Positions 1 to 9,186 of a DNA stretch of 37,343 nucleotides are shown here, in pieces (position 1 is the first letter of the stretch; each line of letters begins with the position of its first letter). Below the pieces are notes generated by a model. It was not told where the DNA came from. It searched no databases and saw only the letters and a program-made list of their open reading frames with translations. The DNA lies in the NCBI RefSeq assembly GCF_021502675.1, contig NZ_JAKFHA010000006.1, forward strand, positions 45,425 through 82,767, given 5' to 3'. This DNA comes from Yinghuangia soli. Lineage in GTDB: Bacteria > Actinomycetota > Actinomycetes > Streptomycetales > Streptomycetaceae. A program made the position numbers and the translations under genes.

Positions 1-150
1 CCTCCCGTCCTGGGGGCCGCGCGGGGGCCGGGCCTCCCCCTCGGGGGGGGGCCCCCCCCCCGCCCCCCCCCCCGACCTGTGGACATCGCGGGCCTGGAGT
101 GCGGCGGGTGGGCGGCCCTGCCGGGACCGCCCCTGCCGCGGACGCCGGGA
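1..150. other. Low-complexity G/C tract and gene-free left edge
   Basis: Positions 1-73 are runs of G and C with almost no A or T, including a C run at 62-73. The rest, up to the phoH stop codon, carries no coding signal that I can defend. It lies just 3' of the phoH gene, the place where a transcription terminator is expected. The same kind of tract occurs at 20621-20692 and 27590-27686. I read it as a GC hairpin region damaged by sequencing or assembly, at the edge of a contig. Confidence 0.6.
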
Positions 151-1467
151 CTACGCCGGCAGGTCCTCCAGCATCTCGGTGACCAGCGCCGCGATCGGCG
201 ACCGCTCGGAGCGGCTCAGCGTCACGTGCGCGAACAGCGGATGGCCCTTGAGCTTCTCCACCACCGCCACCACGCCGTCGTGCCGGCCCACCCGCAGGTT
301 GTCGCGCTGGGCGACGTCGTGGGTGAGCACGACCCGCGAGTTGCTGCCGATCCGGGACAGCACGGTCAGCAGCACGTTGCGCTCCAGCGACTGGGCCTCG
401 TCGACGATGACGAAGGCGTCGTGCAGCGACCGGCCGCGGATGTGGGTGAGCGGCAGGACTTCGAGCATGCCGCGCCCGACGACCTCCTCGATGACGTCGG
501 CCGTGGTGACCGCGGACAGTGTGTCGAACACCGCCTGGGCCCACGGGCTCATCTTCTCGTTCTCGGTGCCGGGCAGGTAGCCGAGCTCCTGGCCGCCGAC
601 CGCGTACAGCGGGCGGAAGACCATCACCTTGCGGTGCTGGCGGCGTTCGAGCACGGCCTCGAGCCCCGCGCACATCGCCAGCGCCGACTTGCCGGTGCCC
701 GCGCGGCCGCCCATCGACACGATGCCGATGTCCGGATCGAGCAACAGGTCGAGGGCGATGCGCTGTTCGGCGCTGCGGCCGTGCAGGCCGAACACCTCGC
801 GGTCGCCGCGCACCAGGCGCACCTGCTTGTCCGGGGTCACCCTGGCCAGCGCCTTGCCCCGCTCGCTGACCAGCACGAGGCCGGTGTGGCAGGGCAGATC
901 GGCGGCGGCCTCCAGGTGGATCCGCTCGTTCTCGAAGAGCGCGTCGATCTCGGATCCGGCGATCTGCAGTTCGGACATCCCGGTCCACCCGGAGGTGCTG
1001 ACCAGTTCGGCCAGGTACTCCTCGGCGTTCAGGCCCACCGCGGACGCCTTCACCCGCATGGGCACGTCCTTGGAGACCAGCGTGACGTCGTGGCCCTCGG
1101 CCTGCAGGTGCCGGGCCACCGCGAGAATGCGCGAATCGTTGTCGCCCAGCCGGAATCCGGGCGGAAGGACGGTCGCGTCGATGTGATTCAGTTCCACCCG
1201 CAGTGTGCCGCCGGCTTCCCCGATCGGGATCGGCGCGTCCAGGCGGCCGTGCCTGGTGCGCAGTTCATCCAGACTGCGCAATGCGTGGCGGGCGAAATAA
1301 CCGAGCTCCGGATGGTGCCTTTTGGCTTCCAGCTCGGTGATCACGATGACGGGCAGGACCACTTCGTGCTCGTCGAACCGCAGGAATGCGGCGGGGTCCG
1401 CAAGCAGCACGCTGGTGTCAAGGACGTACGTGCGGCGCTGCGGAGCACGGCGTTGGTTCGTGGCCAC
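151..1467 (-). CDS. phoH2: PIN-PhoH family ATPase/ribonuclease (PhoH2-like)
   Basis: A 438-residue fusion of an N-terminal PIN nuclease domain (about 1-140) and a C-terminal PhoH P-loop ATPase (about 225-435). The PIN part has the acidic residues expected: D17 in [10 protein letters not shown]45, and D109/D111 in GDNDSRI. The ATPase has Walker [10 protein letters not shown] at 254-262 and Walker B VIVDEAQ ending at 359. Mycobacterial PhoH2 proteins of this architecture are RNA helicase/RNases; here the cellular role is inferred from that family. The start is a GTG preceded by a G-rich Shine-Dalgarno-like stretch (AAAGGGGGCGAGG). The long leader from the candidate promoter at 1667-1694 contains a perfect hairpin. 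The gene sits at one end of the conserved backbone block, as Rv1095 does in M. tuberculosis. Confidence 0.93.
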   Translation of the reverse strand: MATNQRRAPQRRTYVLDTSVLLADPAAFLRFDEHEVVLPVIVITELEAKRHHPELGYFARHALRSLDELRTRHGRLDAPIPIGEAGGTLRVELNHIDATVLPPGFRLGDNDSRILAVARHLQAEGHDVTLVSKDVPMRVKASAVGLNAEEYLAELVSTSGWTGMSELQIAGSEIDALFENERIHLEAAADLPCHTGLVLVSERGKALARVTPDKQVRLVRGDREVFGLHGRSAEQRIALDLLLDPDIGIVSMGGRAGTGKSALAMCAGLEAVLERRQHRKVMVFRPLYAVGGQELGYLPGTENEKMSPWAQAVFDTLSAVTTADVIEEVVGRGMLEVLPLTHIRGRSLHDAFVIVDEAQSLERNVLLTVLSRIGSNSRVVLTHDVAQRDNLRVGRHDGVVAVVEKLKGHPLFAHVTLSRSERSPIAALVTEMLEDLPA

Positions 1468-1608
1468 GGAATGCCTCGCCCCCTTTCAGGGCGCGCGCAC
1501 CGTACGCCCTGATCGCTCGGAGTCCAGGACCGGGCCCGAGGGCCGGGTGCCTGGCCCTCCTGTCGCCGTGGACAGTTGTGCAGTATCCGCACGGAAGGGC
1601 CTCCCTGG

Positions 1609-1629
1609 CAGGTGACGGGGGGTCACCTG
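1609..1629 (-). promoter_or_regulatory. Perfect dyad in the phoH leader
   Basis: CAGGTGAC and GTCACCTG form a perfect 8-bp inverted repeat around five G residues, about 140 bp upstream of the phoH start. It lies downstream of the candidate promoter, so it would be transcribed as a hairpin. It may be an operator, an RNA element or the end of a terminator for the upstream gene. The 333-bp stretch 1468-1800 holds this dyad and the promoter candidate, and nothing else that I can see. Confidence 0.5.
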
Positions 1630-1666
1630 TGTTGCGCCACCTGGCGGGTGGCCGCCGGGTCTGGCG

Positions 1667-1694
1667 AGGTTATTCCCTACAAGATGCGTGCCAA
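1667..1694 (-). promoter_or_regulatory. Candidate housekeeping promoter of phoH
   Basis: On the minus strand, TTGGCA at 1694-1689 and TAACCT at 1672-1667 are separated by 16 bp. This fits the streptomycete HrdB consensus (TTGACA, TAnnnT). Transcription would start near 1660 and give a leader of about 190 nt containing the 1609-1629 hairpin. Confidence 0.4.
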
Positions 1695-1800
1695 CACAAT
1701 CTGGGCGATCATTTGCCGCGCGTTCATCTTCGGCCTGCACGGGGTATCCGGCACCGAATTGGCGGCTTCCCCGCGGGCCTTGCGCGCCGGGCGGCGGAGT

Positions 1801-2562
1801 TCAGCTTCCGTAACGCCGGTTGCGCGCTGCGTAGTCGCGGAGTGCGCGCAGGAAGTCGACCTTGCGGAAGTCCGGCCAGAAGGCCTCGCAGAAGTAGAAC
1901 TCCGAATGCGCGCTCTGCCACAGGAGGAATCCGGACAGCCGCTGCTCGCCCGAGGTGCGGATCACCAGGTCCGGGTCGGGCTGGCCGCGCGTGTAGAGGT
2001 GCTCGGAGATGTGCTCGACGTCGAGCACCTCGGCGAGTTCCTCGATCGAGGTGCCGCGGCCGGCGTGCTCCTGCAGCAGCGAGCGGACCGCGTCGGCGAT
2101 CTCGCGGCGGCCGCCGTAGCCGACCGCGACGTTCACCAGCACGCCGTCGATGTCGGCGGTGGCCGCCTCGGACTCCTTGAGGACCCGCGAGGTGTGCTCG
2201 GGCAGCAGGTCGAGGGCGCCGACCGGGTGCACCCGCCAGCGGCGGGTGGCGGCCAGGTCGCGGACCGCGTTCTCGATGATCTCCATGAGATCGGTGAGCT
2301 CGTCCGGCGGCCGGTTGAGGTTGTCGGTGGAGAGCAGCCACAGGGTGACCACCTCGACGCCGACTTCCTCGCACCAGCCGAGCAGCTCGTGGATCTTGTC
2401 GGCGCCCTTGCGGTGGCCCTCGGCGGTCTCCTCGCCGTACGCCTTCGCCCAGCGCCGGTTGCCGTCCAGGATGACGCCGACGTGGCGCGGGATGTCGGTA
2501 CGGTCCAGCGACGCCTCGATGCGTCGCCCGTACGCGCCGTAGGCGAGGTCCCGCAGGCTCAT
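1801..2562 (-). CDS. cis-prenyltransferase, Z-farnesyl diphosphate synthase type
   Basis: 253 residues with the full UPP-synthase family pattern: catalytic D33 in DGNRRW (33-38), the STDNLNR segment at 78-84, NVAVGYGGRREI from 144 and the RTSGEQRLSGFLLWQ block from 202. DGNRRW instead of DGNGRW, and the overall resemblance to M. tuberculosis Rv1086, favour a (2Z,6E)-FPP synthase making a short precursor for polyprenyl phosphates, rather than the long-chain enzyme. The product length cannot be read from the sequence. The ATG at 2562 has GGAGGAG nine bases upstream, so I use it rather than an in-frame start 25 codons earlier. A PHO-box-like direct repeat lies about 95 bp upstream. Confidence 0.93.
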   Translation of the reverse strand: MSLRDLAYGAYGRRIEASLDRTDIPRHVGVILDGNRRWAKAYGEETAEGHRKGADKIHELLGWCEEVGVEVVTLWLLSTDNLNRPPDELTDLMEIIENAVRDLAATRRWRVHPVGALDLLPEHTSRVLKESEAATADIDGVLVNVAVGYGGRREIADAVRSLLQEHAGRGTSIEELAEVLDVEHISEHLYTRGQPDPDLVIRTSGEQRLSGFLLWQSAHSEFYFCEAFWPDFRKVDFLRALRDYAARNRRYGS

Positions 2563-2653
2563 GTCCACCTGCTCCTCCGTCCTCAGGATCACCCGCGCCG
2601 GAAACCCTACTCCCGCAACCGGCCCAGCAGGAATCACCCGACCGGCCGCGCTG

Positions 2654-2675
2654 CGTGAAGACTCCGTGAAGACTG
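2654..2675 (-). promoter_or_regulatory. Tandem 11-bp direct repeat resembling a PHO box
   Basis: Two adjacent 11-bp units, CGTGAAGACTC and CGTGAAGACTG on the plus strand, read as units with a TTCAC core on the minus strand, oriented toward the prenyltransferase gene. Streptomyces PhoP binds 11-nt direct repeat units with a GTTCACC-like core. The periodicity and TTCAC core fit; the leading G and the YYY part fit poorly. Confidence 0.3.
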
Positions 2676-2747
2676 CGCGTGTCGGCTCGTGTACAGCGCA
2701 TTCGTCCTGGTCCGGGCCCTGTCACCACGGTACGCGCGCAAACGCGA

Positions 2748-2781
2748 GGAGACCCCGCCGGACGAATCCGGCGGGGTCTCC
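2748..2781 (-). terminator. Strong hairpin terminator after PEP carboxykinase
   Basis: A perfect 15-bp stem (2748-2762 with 2767-2781) closed by a CGAA tetraloop, starting 49 bp after the stop codon. There is no U tract, as is usual for streptomycete terminators. It separates pck from the downstream prenyltransferase promoter. Confidence 0.85.
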
Positions 2782-2830
2782 CGCGGTGCTCTGTGCTGCT
2801 GGGTGCTGCTTCGGTGCCGCCGGGAGCCGG

Positions 2831-4651
2831 TCAGGCCTCCAGGCGGGTCACCAGGGCGTTGTACTCGTCCCACAGCTCCTGCGGCGTGTGCGAGCCGAAC
2901 TTCTCCAGGTGCTCGGGGACCAGCGCGGCCTCCTGCTTCCAGATCTCCCGGTCGACGCTGAGCAGCAGCTCGAGGTCGGCGTCCGAGATCTCCAGGCCCT
3001 TGAGGTCCAGCGCGTCGCGCGTGGGCAGCACGCCGATCGGCGTCTCGACGCCGGACGCGGTGCCCTCCAGGCGCTCGACGATCCACTTGAGCACGCGGCT
3101 GTTCTCGCCGAAGCCGGGCCACACGAAGTTGCCGTCGGCGTCCTTGCGGAACCAGTTCACGTAGTAGATCTTCGGCAGCTTGGCCGCGTCGGTGGCCTTG
3201 CCGATCTCCAGCCAGTGGGCCATGTAGTCGCCCATGTTGTAGCCGCAGAACGGCAGCATCGCGAACGGGTCGCGGCGCAGCTCGCCCACGGTGCCCTCGG
3301 CGGCCGCGGTCTTCTCGGATGCGACGTTCGCACCGAGGAAGACGCCGTGCTGCCAGTCGAAGGACTCGGTGACCAGCGGGACCGCGCTCGCGCGGCGGCC
3401 GCCGAACAGGATGGCCGAGATCGGCACACCCGCCGGGTCCTCCCACTCCGGGGCGATGGTCGGGCACTGCGACGCGGGCACCGTGAACCGGGCGTTCGGG
3501 TGCGCGGCCGGGACGCCGGACTCCGGCGTCCAGTCGTTGCCCTTCCAGTCGGTCAGGTGCGCGGGAGCGTCCTCGGTGAGGCCCTCCCACCACACGTCGC
3601 CGTCGTCGGTCAGCGCGACGTTGGTGAAGACCGAGTTGCCCCACAGCGTCTTGATCGCGTTGGCATTGGTCTCTTCGCCGGTGCCGGGGGCGACGCCGAA
3701 GAAGCCCGCCTCCGGGTTGATCGCGTACAGCCGGCCGTCCGCGCCGAACCGCATCCACGCGATGTCGTCGCCGATGGTCTCGACCTTCCAGCCCGGGACC
3801 GTGGGCTGGAGCATCGCGAGGTTGGTCTTGCCGCACGCGGACGGGAAGGCCGCCGCGACGTACTTCGGCTCGGCGCCGGACGGCGGGGTGAGCTTGAGGA
3901 TGAGCATGTGCTCGGCCATCCAGCCCTCGTCGCGGGCCATGACGGAGGCGATGCGCAGCGCGTAGCACTTCTTGCCGAGCAGCGCGTTGCCGCCGTAGCC
4001 GGACCCGTAGGACCAGATCTCCCGGGCCTCGGGGAAGTGCGAGATGTACTTCTCGTCGTTGCACGGCCACGGCACGTCGGCCTCGCCCTCCGCGAGCGGG
4101 GCACCGAGGGTGTGCACCGCCTTCACGAAGTCGCCGTCCTCGCCGAGGATGTCCAGCACCGGCTGGCCCATGCGGGTCATGGTGCGCATGGAGACCGCAA
4201 CGTACGCCGAGTCGGTGATCTCGACGCCGTAGGCCGCCAGCGGGGAGCCGAGGGGGCCCATGCAGAACGGCACGACGTACATCGTGCGGCCCTTCATGGA
4301 GCCCTTGAAGAGGCCGCCGAACTTGGCGCGCATCTCCGCCGGGGCGACCCAGTTGTTGGTCGGGCCCGCATCCTCCTGCTTCTCGGAGCAGATGTAGGTG
4401 CGGTCCTCCACACGCGCGACGTCCCGAGGGTCGGACGCGGCGTAGTAGCTGTTGGGACGCTTCACATCGTCGAGCTTCTTGAACGTGCCCTTTTCGACGA
4501 GCAGGTCCGCGAGGCGCTGGTACTCCGCCTCGGAACCGTCGCACCATTCGATCCGGTCCGGCTGGGTGAGCTCGGCGATCTCACGCACCCATTCGATCAG
4601 CTGACTGTGTTTCGTCGGGGCCTTGTCCAGGCCAAGGGCCTCGTACGCCAC
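2831..4651 (-). CDS. pckG: Phosphoenolpyruvate carboxykinase (GTP)
   Basis: GTP-type PEPCK, which converts oxaloacetate and GTP to PEP, CO2 and GDP at the gluconeogenic node. With the GTG at 4651 the protein has 606 residues, the normal family length. Key motifs: the P-loop-like [12 protein letters not shown] (269-280, with the hyper-reactive C273 and K275), GDDIAWM from 294, [10 protein letters not shown] from 220 and the SYYAASDP substrate loop near residue 68. The GTG at 4651 has GGAG five bases upstream. A GTG 81 bp further upstream (4732) would add 27 non-conserved residues but has no convincing Shine-Dalgarno sequence. It is divergent from trhA and followed by a strong hairpin terminator, so it is probably monocistronic. 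PEPCK is not part of the conserved mycobacterial block and looks like an insertion into it. Confidence 0.96.
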   Translation of the reverse strand: MAYEALGLDKAPTKHSQLIEWVREIAELTQPDRIEWCDGSEAEYQRLADLLVEKGTFKKLDDVKRPNSYYAASDPRDVARVEDRTYICSEKQEDAGPTNNWVAPAEMRAKFGGLFKGSMKGRTMYVVPFCMGPLGSPLAAYGVEITDSAYVAVSMRTMTRMGQPVLDILGEDGDFVKAVHTLGAPLAEGEADVPWPCNDEKYISHFPEAREIWSYGSGYGGNALLGKKCYALRIASVMARDEGWMAEHMLILKLTPPSGAEPKYVAAAFPSACGKTNLAMLQPTVPGWKVETIGDDIAWMRFGADGRLYAINPEAGFFGVAPGTGEETNANAIKTLWGNSVFTNVALTDDGDVWWEGLTEDAPAHLTDWKGNDWTPESGVPAAHPNARFTVPASQCPTIAPEWEDPAGVPISAILFGGRRASAVPLVTESFDWQHGVFLGANVASEKTAAAEGTVGELRRDPFAMLPFCGYNMGDYMAHWLEIGKATDAAKLPKIYYVNWFRKDADGNFVWPGFGENSRVLKWIVERLEGTASGVETPIGVLPTRDALDLKGLEISDADLELLLSVDREIWKQEAALVPEHLEKFGSHTPQELWDEYNALVTRLEA

Positions 4652-4882
4652 GATCGCTCCATTTCGCGCCGGGGACGGCGAGCCCCCGGCGTCGGGGTTG
4701 AGGGTTGCGGGGATTTTAACGTGGTCACCCACACGGGGGATCGGGCGGGAGGGTGCCGGCCCGGAAGTTGTGCCCCCAAAACGGGCGCATGACCCAAAGA
4801 ACAGCGCCTGATCCCCGTTTCAGCGGCGATATTCCGTGATGTGTTTCACGTCCTACTAACGAGTAACCTACGTGTCCGTAAG

Positions 4883-4895
4883 TACACTTCCCGCA
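4883..4895 (+). promoter_or_regulatory. Candidate leaderless promoter of trhA
   Basis: TACACT (4883-4888) fits the TAnnnT -10 consensus and ends six bases before the A of the ATG at 4895. There is no Shine-Dalgarno sequence, so transcription probably starts at the initiation codon. No good -35 box is visible. Confidence 0.4.
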
Positions 4896-5569
4896 TGAGT
4901 GTGGACGTACACGCCGTTGCGCCCGACGGGCACGCCCTGGAGCGCGTCAAGCCCAAACTACGTGGTTGGATCCATGCCGGGACCTTTCCGGTGGCGGTGG
5001 CCGGCGGCATCGTGCTGGTCAGTGTCGCGGACAACACGAAGGCCCGCATCGCCTGCGCGGTCTTCGCGCTCACCGCGGCGATGCTGTTCGGCACCTCCGG
5101 GCTCTACCACCGCGGCAACTGGGGCCCGCGCGGCGAGGCCATCCTGCGCCGCCTGGACCACGCGAACATCTTCCTGATCATTGCGGGCACCTATACGCCC
5201 TTCTCCATCATCCTCTTCGGCGTCGACTCGCCCCTGCTGTGGGTGGTCTGGGCCGGCGCGCTGGCCGGCATCTGCTTCCGGGTCTTCTGGATAGGCGCGC
5301 CGCGCTGGCTCTACACCCCGGTGTACGTGGCCCTGGGCTGGGCCGCGGTCTTCTACATCCCGGACTTCCTGCGCGAGGGCGGCGTCGCGGTCCTCGTCCT
5401 GGTGATCACCGGCGGGCTGCTCTACAGCCTGGGCGCGGTCGTGTACGGGCTGAAGCGCCCGGACCCCTCGCCGCGCTGGTTCGGCTTCCACGAGGTCTTC
5501 CACGCGTTCACGCTGGCCGCGTTCACCACGCACTACATCGGCATCTCGCTGGTGGCCTACACGGCCTGA
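4895..5569 (+). CDS. trhA: PAQR/hemolysin III family membrane protein (TrhA)
   Basis: 224 residues with about seven membrane segments. The metal-site signature of the HlyIII/PAQR family is present: SGLYH (H72), DH in RRLDHANIF (D88, H89), and H199/H203 in FHEVFH. In other bacteria TrhA influences membrane energetics and lipid homeostasis; its biochemical activity here is inferred only from the family. The start at 4895 is chosen because the sequence before it is promoter-like and non-coding. The last 13 bp overlap the 3' end of the convergent glycosyltransferase gene, leaving no room for an intergenic terminator. The orthologue in the M. tuberculosis block is Rv1085c. Confidence 0.9.
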   Translation: MSVDVHAVAPDGHALERVKPKLRGWIHAGTFPVAVAGGIVLVSVADNTKARIACAVFALTAAMLFGTSGLYHRGNWGPRGEAILRRLDHANIFLIIAGTYTPFSIILFGVDSPLLWVVWAGALAGICFRVFWIGAPRWLYTPVYVALGWAAVFYIPDFLREGGVAVLVLVITGGLLYSLGAVVYGLKRPDPSPRWFGFHEVFHAFTLAAFTTHYIGISLVAYTA

Positions 5570-6858
5570 GGCGCCCGCCGGCCCCGCCCGTCCCGCTCGC
5601 TCTGCTCGTCCCGCTCATCCAGCTCGTCCAGCTCGTCCAGCTCGTCGCCAAGGTCCGCATCCGCCCGGGTGCGGGCCTTCGGCACGTATGCGGCCGAGCG
5701 GGCCTTGGCGGCGGCCAGGGCCAGGAAGCCGAGGCCGAAGAGGATGTACCAGGCCGACAGCGCGGTCTGCCACGGGGCGAAATCCAGCTCGACGTAGGGC
5801 ACGTGCGGGACCGCCCACACCGCGAACGTCCAGAAGACCGCCACCGCGGCCAGCAGGCGCCGCGCCTCGGCCCACAGCAGCAGGGCGATGGGCACGCACC
5901 AGACCCAGTGGTGGGTCCAGGCGATCGGCGACACCAGCAGCCCGGTGACCGCGCAGGCCGGCAGGCCCCAGCGGTCGCCGAGCGCGCGGTACGCGAGCAC
6001 CGCGCCCGCCAGGCCGGCCACCCCCACGGCGGCCACCAGCAGGTACCAGAGCTGGTCCGGCTCCCGGGTGTGGGTGATGCGCACGACCAGGCCCCGGACC
6101 GACTGGTTCGCGGCGTTCTCCAGCCGCCCGACCCGCTGCGGGTCCGACAGGTGGGTGAACCAGAACGCGCGCGAGGAGCCGGGCAGCGCGAGGGCGCCGA
6201 CCGCGACGGTGGCCGCGAAGGCCGCGACGGCCGCGGCCGCCTCCCGGAAGCGGCGGGTGAGCAGCAGGTACACGACGAAGATGCCCGGGGTGACCTTGAT
6301 GCCCATGGCGATGCCGAGCGCGACGCCCTTGGTGCGGGTGCCGGCCGGGCGGCCGAAGTCCCACAGGATCAGCGCCAGCAGGAGCAGGTTGACCTGGCCG
6401 TAGCGGAACGTGGTGAAGACCGGCTCGGCCCAGATGCACAGCGCGGTCGCGGCCGCCACGACGGTCGCGCGGCGGCGTACCGCGATGCCGGCCAGCCGGG
6501 CGGAGAGGACCACGACCAGCAGCAGGAGGGCGATGTTCGCGGCGATCACGCCGATCCGCAGCGCCTCGTAGGGCGGCACGGTCAGGCCCGCGAACAGCAT
6601 CGCGGCGAACGGCGGGTAGGTCGCGAGCAGCCCGTGCGGGGTGCCGAGCGGGCCGTACAGGTCGCGTCCGTCGACGACCGCCTGCCCCTCGGCCCGGTAG
6701 ACCACCAGGTCGACCATCGAGGGCTTGGTCAGACCGCGCACCGCCAGATAGGCGGCGATCGAGGCGGCCAGGAAGGCCAGTGCCCAGGGCGCCGGGGCGC
6801 CCGTCCGTACCCACAGCGCCTTGCCGCGCTTCCGCATGACCTGCCGCATTTCCCGCAT
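5557..6858 (-). CDS. GT87-like polyprenyl-phosphate-dependent membrane glycosyltransferase
   Basis: 433 residues with about ten hydrophobic helices. The DLVVY motif (D50) in the first external loop is typical of the GT87/PimE-like GT-C family, which transfers mannose or another hexose from a polyprenyl-phosphate sugar outside the membrane. Acceptor and sugar are unknown. The charged C-terminal tail contains a run of LDE triplets encoded by 9-bp repeats (5611-5646). The start is uncertain: ATGs at 6858, 6849 and 6837 are all possible. I use 6858, with a G-rich stretch 10-12 bases upstream. Three copies of an ATAC-TCG-GTAT dyad lie 62-122 bp upstream, suggesting control by a dedicated repressor. 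Next to a cis-prenyltransferase gene region, a polyprenyl-phosphate donor makes sense. Confidence 0.85.
   Translation of the reverse strand: MREMRQVMRKRGKALWVRTGAPAPWALAFLAASIAAYLAVRGLTKPSMVDLVVYRAEGQAVVDGRDLYGPLGTPHGLLATYPPFAAMLFAGLTVPPYEALRIGVIAANIALLLLVVVLSARLAGIAVRRRATVVAAATALCIWAEPVFTTFRYGQVNLLLLALILWDFGRPAGTRTKGVALGIAMGIKVTPGIFVVYLLLTRRFREAAAAVAAFAATVAVGALALPGSSRAFWFTHLSDPQRVGRLENAANQSVRGLVVRITHTREPDQLWYLLVAAVGVAGLAGAVLAYRALGDRWGLPACAVTGLLVSPIAWTHHWVWCVPIALLLWAEARRLLAAVAVFWTFAVWAVPHVPYVELDFAPWQTALSAWYILFGLGFLALAAAKARSAAYVPKARTRADADLGDELDELDELDERDEQSERDGRGRRAPQAV
5611..5646. repeat. In-frame 9-bp tandem repeat (CAGCTCGTC)
   Basis: Three exact copies of CAGCTCGTC at 5620-5646, preceded by a diverged unit at 5611-5619. 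It encodes the repeated LDE in the C-terminal tail of the glycosyltransferase. Confidence 0.9.
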
Positions 6859-6919
6859 CAGCCGTAGCCCCCAAGCTCCGCACTGCTTCCGCGCCGCGGC
6901 CCGCAGCGGGGCAGCAGCA

Positions 6920-6980
6920 CATACTCGGTATGCACGAGACCATACTCGGTATGCACTTGTGTGACCATACTCGGTATACA
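6920..6980. promoter_or_regulatory. Three copies of the dyad CATACTCGGTATRCA
   Basis: Copies at 6920-6934, 6941-6955 and 6966-6980 share the core ATAC-TCG-GTAT, itself an inverted repeat. The first two are 15/15 identical; the third differs at one base. Start-to-start spacing is 21 and 25 bp. They lie between the yyaL-like stop and the glycosyltransferase start, so the glycosyltransferase promoter is the probable target. ATAC/GTAT dyads are seen with PadR-type repressors, but no such regulator is encoded nearby. This assignment is a guess. Confidence 0.75.
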
Positions 6981-7024
6981 TGCATAGCTGCGGAAGCGGA
7001 GGGTGACGGCACGGAAACAGGAGG

Positions 7025-9157
7025 TTACTCGGGGTCGCGGGCGCCGATCTGCGCGGCGAGCTGGGCCGGGTCACCGGTCGGCGCGCGGCACACGAAGTGC
7101 CGGCAGACGTACGCCGCGGGGCGCCCGCCCTGCAGCGGGCGGTCGCGCAGCAGCGCCACCGGGCCGGCCGGGCCGGCCTCCGCGGCCTCCGCGGCCTCCG
7201 CAGCCTCCTTGGCCGCGGACTCCACCGGCAGGCCGGTCTCGGTGGCCTCGCCGACCGCGACCACGGCGCCCGGCGCGGTCGCCATCAGCGCGACGCGGCG
7301 CAGGGCGCGCGTCGCCGGGTCGTCGTACGGGCCGACCACGGCGATCTCCCGCGGCCCGTCCAGCCACGCCTCGGCCACCGCGAGGCCCCAGCCGATCGCG
7401 CGCGGGGCCTGCGGGCCGAGCGTGCGCACCACGCCCAGCGCGACGCCGGCCGCGTCGCGGTGCTCGGCGGAGCCGGTGTACGCGGCGTACGTGAGCAGCG
7501 CGCCCGCGGCCGCGGTCCAGCCGGACGGCGTGACATTGTCGGCCGGGTCCTGCGGGCGCCGGAACAGCTCCTCGGCGTCGTCCGCGGTGTCGAAGAACTC
7601 GCCGTTCTCCGCGGTGAAGTGACCGAGGACCACATCGAGCAGCAGGCCCGCGAAGGTGAGCCAGGCGTCGTCCGAGGTGACCGCGTACAGCGCGAGGAAG
7701 CCCTCGGCGACGTCCGCGTAGTCCTCCAGCACACCCGCGTTCGGGCCCGCGTGGCCGTCGCGCGAGGTGCGCACCAGGCGGTCGCCCCGCGAGTCGTCGT
7801 CCTGGGCGCCGCCCGCCCCGAGGTGCACGCTGATCAGCAGGTCGCCCGCCGCGATCGCGGCCTCGACCAGGTCCGGGCGGTCGAACAGCGCGCCGGCCTC
7901 GGCCAGTGCGGCGATCGCCAGCCCGTTCCAGGCCGCCACGACCTTGTCGTCGCGGGCCGGGGGCGTCCGCTCGGCGCGCGCCCGGAAGAGCTGCTCGCGG
8001 ACTGCGTCGAAGCGGGCCGGGTCGTCCGGGTCGGCGAGGAGCTGCAGCACCGACATGCCGTGCTCGAAGGTGCCTGCCTCGGTCACCGCGAACACCTCGG
8101 CGGCCCACTCCCCGTCCTCGGCCCCCAGCACCTCGATGAGCTGCGCGGGCGTCCAGGCGTAGAAGGCGCCTTCGGCCGAGTGCCCGGATTCGTCGGGGCT
8201 GTCGGCGTCCAGCGCAGATGCGAAGCCGCCCTCGGGGGTGCGCAGTTCGCGCATCAGGAAATCGGCGCTCTGCAGGGCGACCCGGCGGGCGAAGGACGAG
8301 CCGGTGGTCCGCCACAGGTGCGTGTACACCCGGATCAGCAGCGCGTTGTCGTACAGCATCTTCTCGAAGTGCGGGACCACCCAGGCCGCATCGACCGAGT
8401 AGCGGGCGAAGCCGCCGCCGAGCTGGTCGTACATGCCGCCGCGGGCCATGGCCGCGCAGGTGTGCTCGACCAGGTCGAGCGTGCCGCGGTCGGCGGTGCG
8501 GGCGTGCTGCCGCAGCAGGAACTCCAGGAGCAGGGACGGCGGGAACTTGGGCGCCCCGCCGAAGCCGCCCCGCGTCTCGTCGTAGTCGTTGCGCAGCGCG
8601 CGCACCGCGGCGTCCAGTTCCTCGGCGCCGGGCGGCTGCCCGCCGACCAGCCCGCCGCGCGGCACGGACAGTTGCTCGACGACCTTCGCCCCCGAGGCGA
8701 TCACGTCGTCCCGGCGCTCCTGCCACGCATCGGCGACCGCCTGCAGCAGCTCGCGGAACCCGGGCAGCCCGTGCCGCGAGGTCGGCGGGTAGTAGGTGCC
8801 GCAGTAGAAGGGTGCGCCGTCAGGAGTGGCGAAGACGGTCATCGGCCAGCCGCCCTGCCCGGTCATCCCGGTGGTGGCCTCCATGTAGACGGCGTCGACG
8901 TCCGGCCGCTCCTCGCGGTCCACCTTGACCGGCACGAAGTGCTCGTTCAAGTAGGCCGCCACGGTCTCGTCCTCGAACGACTCGTGCGCCATCACATGGC
9001 ACCAATGGCACGCCGCGTACCCGACGCTCAGCAGGATCGGCACATCGCGGCGGCGCGCCTCGGCGAAGGCCTCTTCGCCCCAGGGCCACCAGTCGACCGG
9101 ATTGTCGGCGTGCTGCAGCAGGTAAGGCGACGTGGACCCCGCGAGGCGATTGCTCAT
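7025..9157 (-). CDS. YyaL/DUF255 thioredoxin-fold and alpha/alpha-barrel protein
   Basis: 710 residues. The N-terminal thioredoxin-like domain (about 1-165) begins with the family hallmark [21 protein letters not shown] and has the redox-type motif C50-H-W-C53. The remainder is an (alpha/alpha)6-barrel like N-acylglucosamine epimerases and glycoside hydrolases ([27 protein letters not shown]). Bacterial YyaL and its animal homologue SPATA20 have no firmly established reaction. An Ala/Glu-rich low-complexity segment near residue 650 comes from 9-bp repeats (7175-7208). The ATG at 9157 is preceded by GAGG. It ends with a TAA. It is 29 bp downstream of the small membrane gene, so the two are probably one operon. 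Rv1084 is the mycobacterial equivalent. Confidence 0.92.
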   Translation of the reverse strand: MSNRLAGSTSPYLLQHADNPVDWWPWGEEAFAEARRRDVPILLSVGYAACHWCHVMAHESFEDETVAAYLNEHFVPVKVDREERPDVDAVYMEATTGMTGQGGWPMTVFATPDGAPFYCGTYYPPTSRHGLPGFRELLQAVADAWQERRDDVIASGAKVVEQLSVPRGGLVGGQPPGAEELDAAVRALRNDYDETRGGFGGAPKFPPSLLLEFLLRQHARTADRGTLDLVEHTCAAMARGGMYDQLGGGFARYSVDAAWVVPHFEKMLYDNALLIRVYTHLWRTTGSSFARRVALQSADFLMRELRTPEGGFASALDADSPDESGHSAEGAFYAWTPAQLIEVLGAEDGEWAAEVFAVTEAGTFEHGMSVLQLLADPDDPARFDAVREQLFRARAERTPPARDDKVVAAWNGLAIAALAEAGALFDRPDLVEAAIAAGDLLISVHLGAGGAQDDDSRGDRLVRTSRDGHAGPNAGVLEDYADVAEGFLALYAVTSDDAWLTFAGLLLDVVLGHFTAENGEFFDTADDAEELFRRPQDPADNVTPSGWTAAAGALLTYAAYTGSAEHRDAAGVALGVVRTLGPQAPRAIGWGLAVAEAWLDGPREIAVVGPYDDPATRALRRVALMATAPGAVVAVGEATETGLPVESAAKEAAEAAEAAEAGPAGPVALLRDRPLQGGRPAAYVCRHFVCRAPTGDPAQLAAQIGARDPE
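7175..7208. repeat. In-frame 9-bp tandem repeat (GGCCTCCGC)
   Basis: About 3.8 copies of a 9-bp unit, encoding an Ala/Glu-rich stretch in the YyaL-like protein. Being a multiple of three, changes in copy number would not shift the frame. Confidence 0.85.
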
Positions 9158-9186
9158 GCGCTCATCCTCGCAGGGTGACCCCGCGG

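Noticed and set aside
79-1512. Long open frame on the plus strand opposite phoH, and many similar ones opposite pck, yyaL, ilvA, the kinase and cbs
   Set aside because: Their translations are Arg/Ala/Gly/Pro-rich with no family signature, as expected for antisense frames of high-GC genes; the opposite strand carries complete known families.
4652-4732. Extended N-terminus of PEP carboxykinase from the GTG at 4732
   Set aside because: There is no ribosome binding site before it; the GTG at 4651 has GGAG five bases upstream and gives the normal length.
6920-6980. CRISPR array
   Set aside because: Three 15-bp dyads with 6- and 10-bp gaps and no cas genes; repeats and spacers are far too short.
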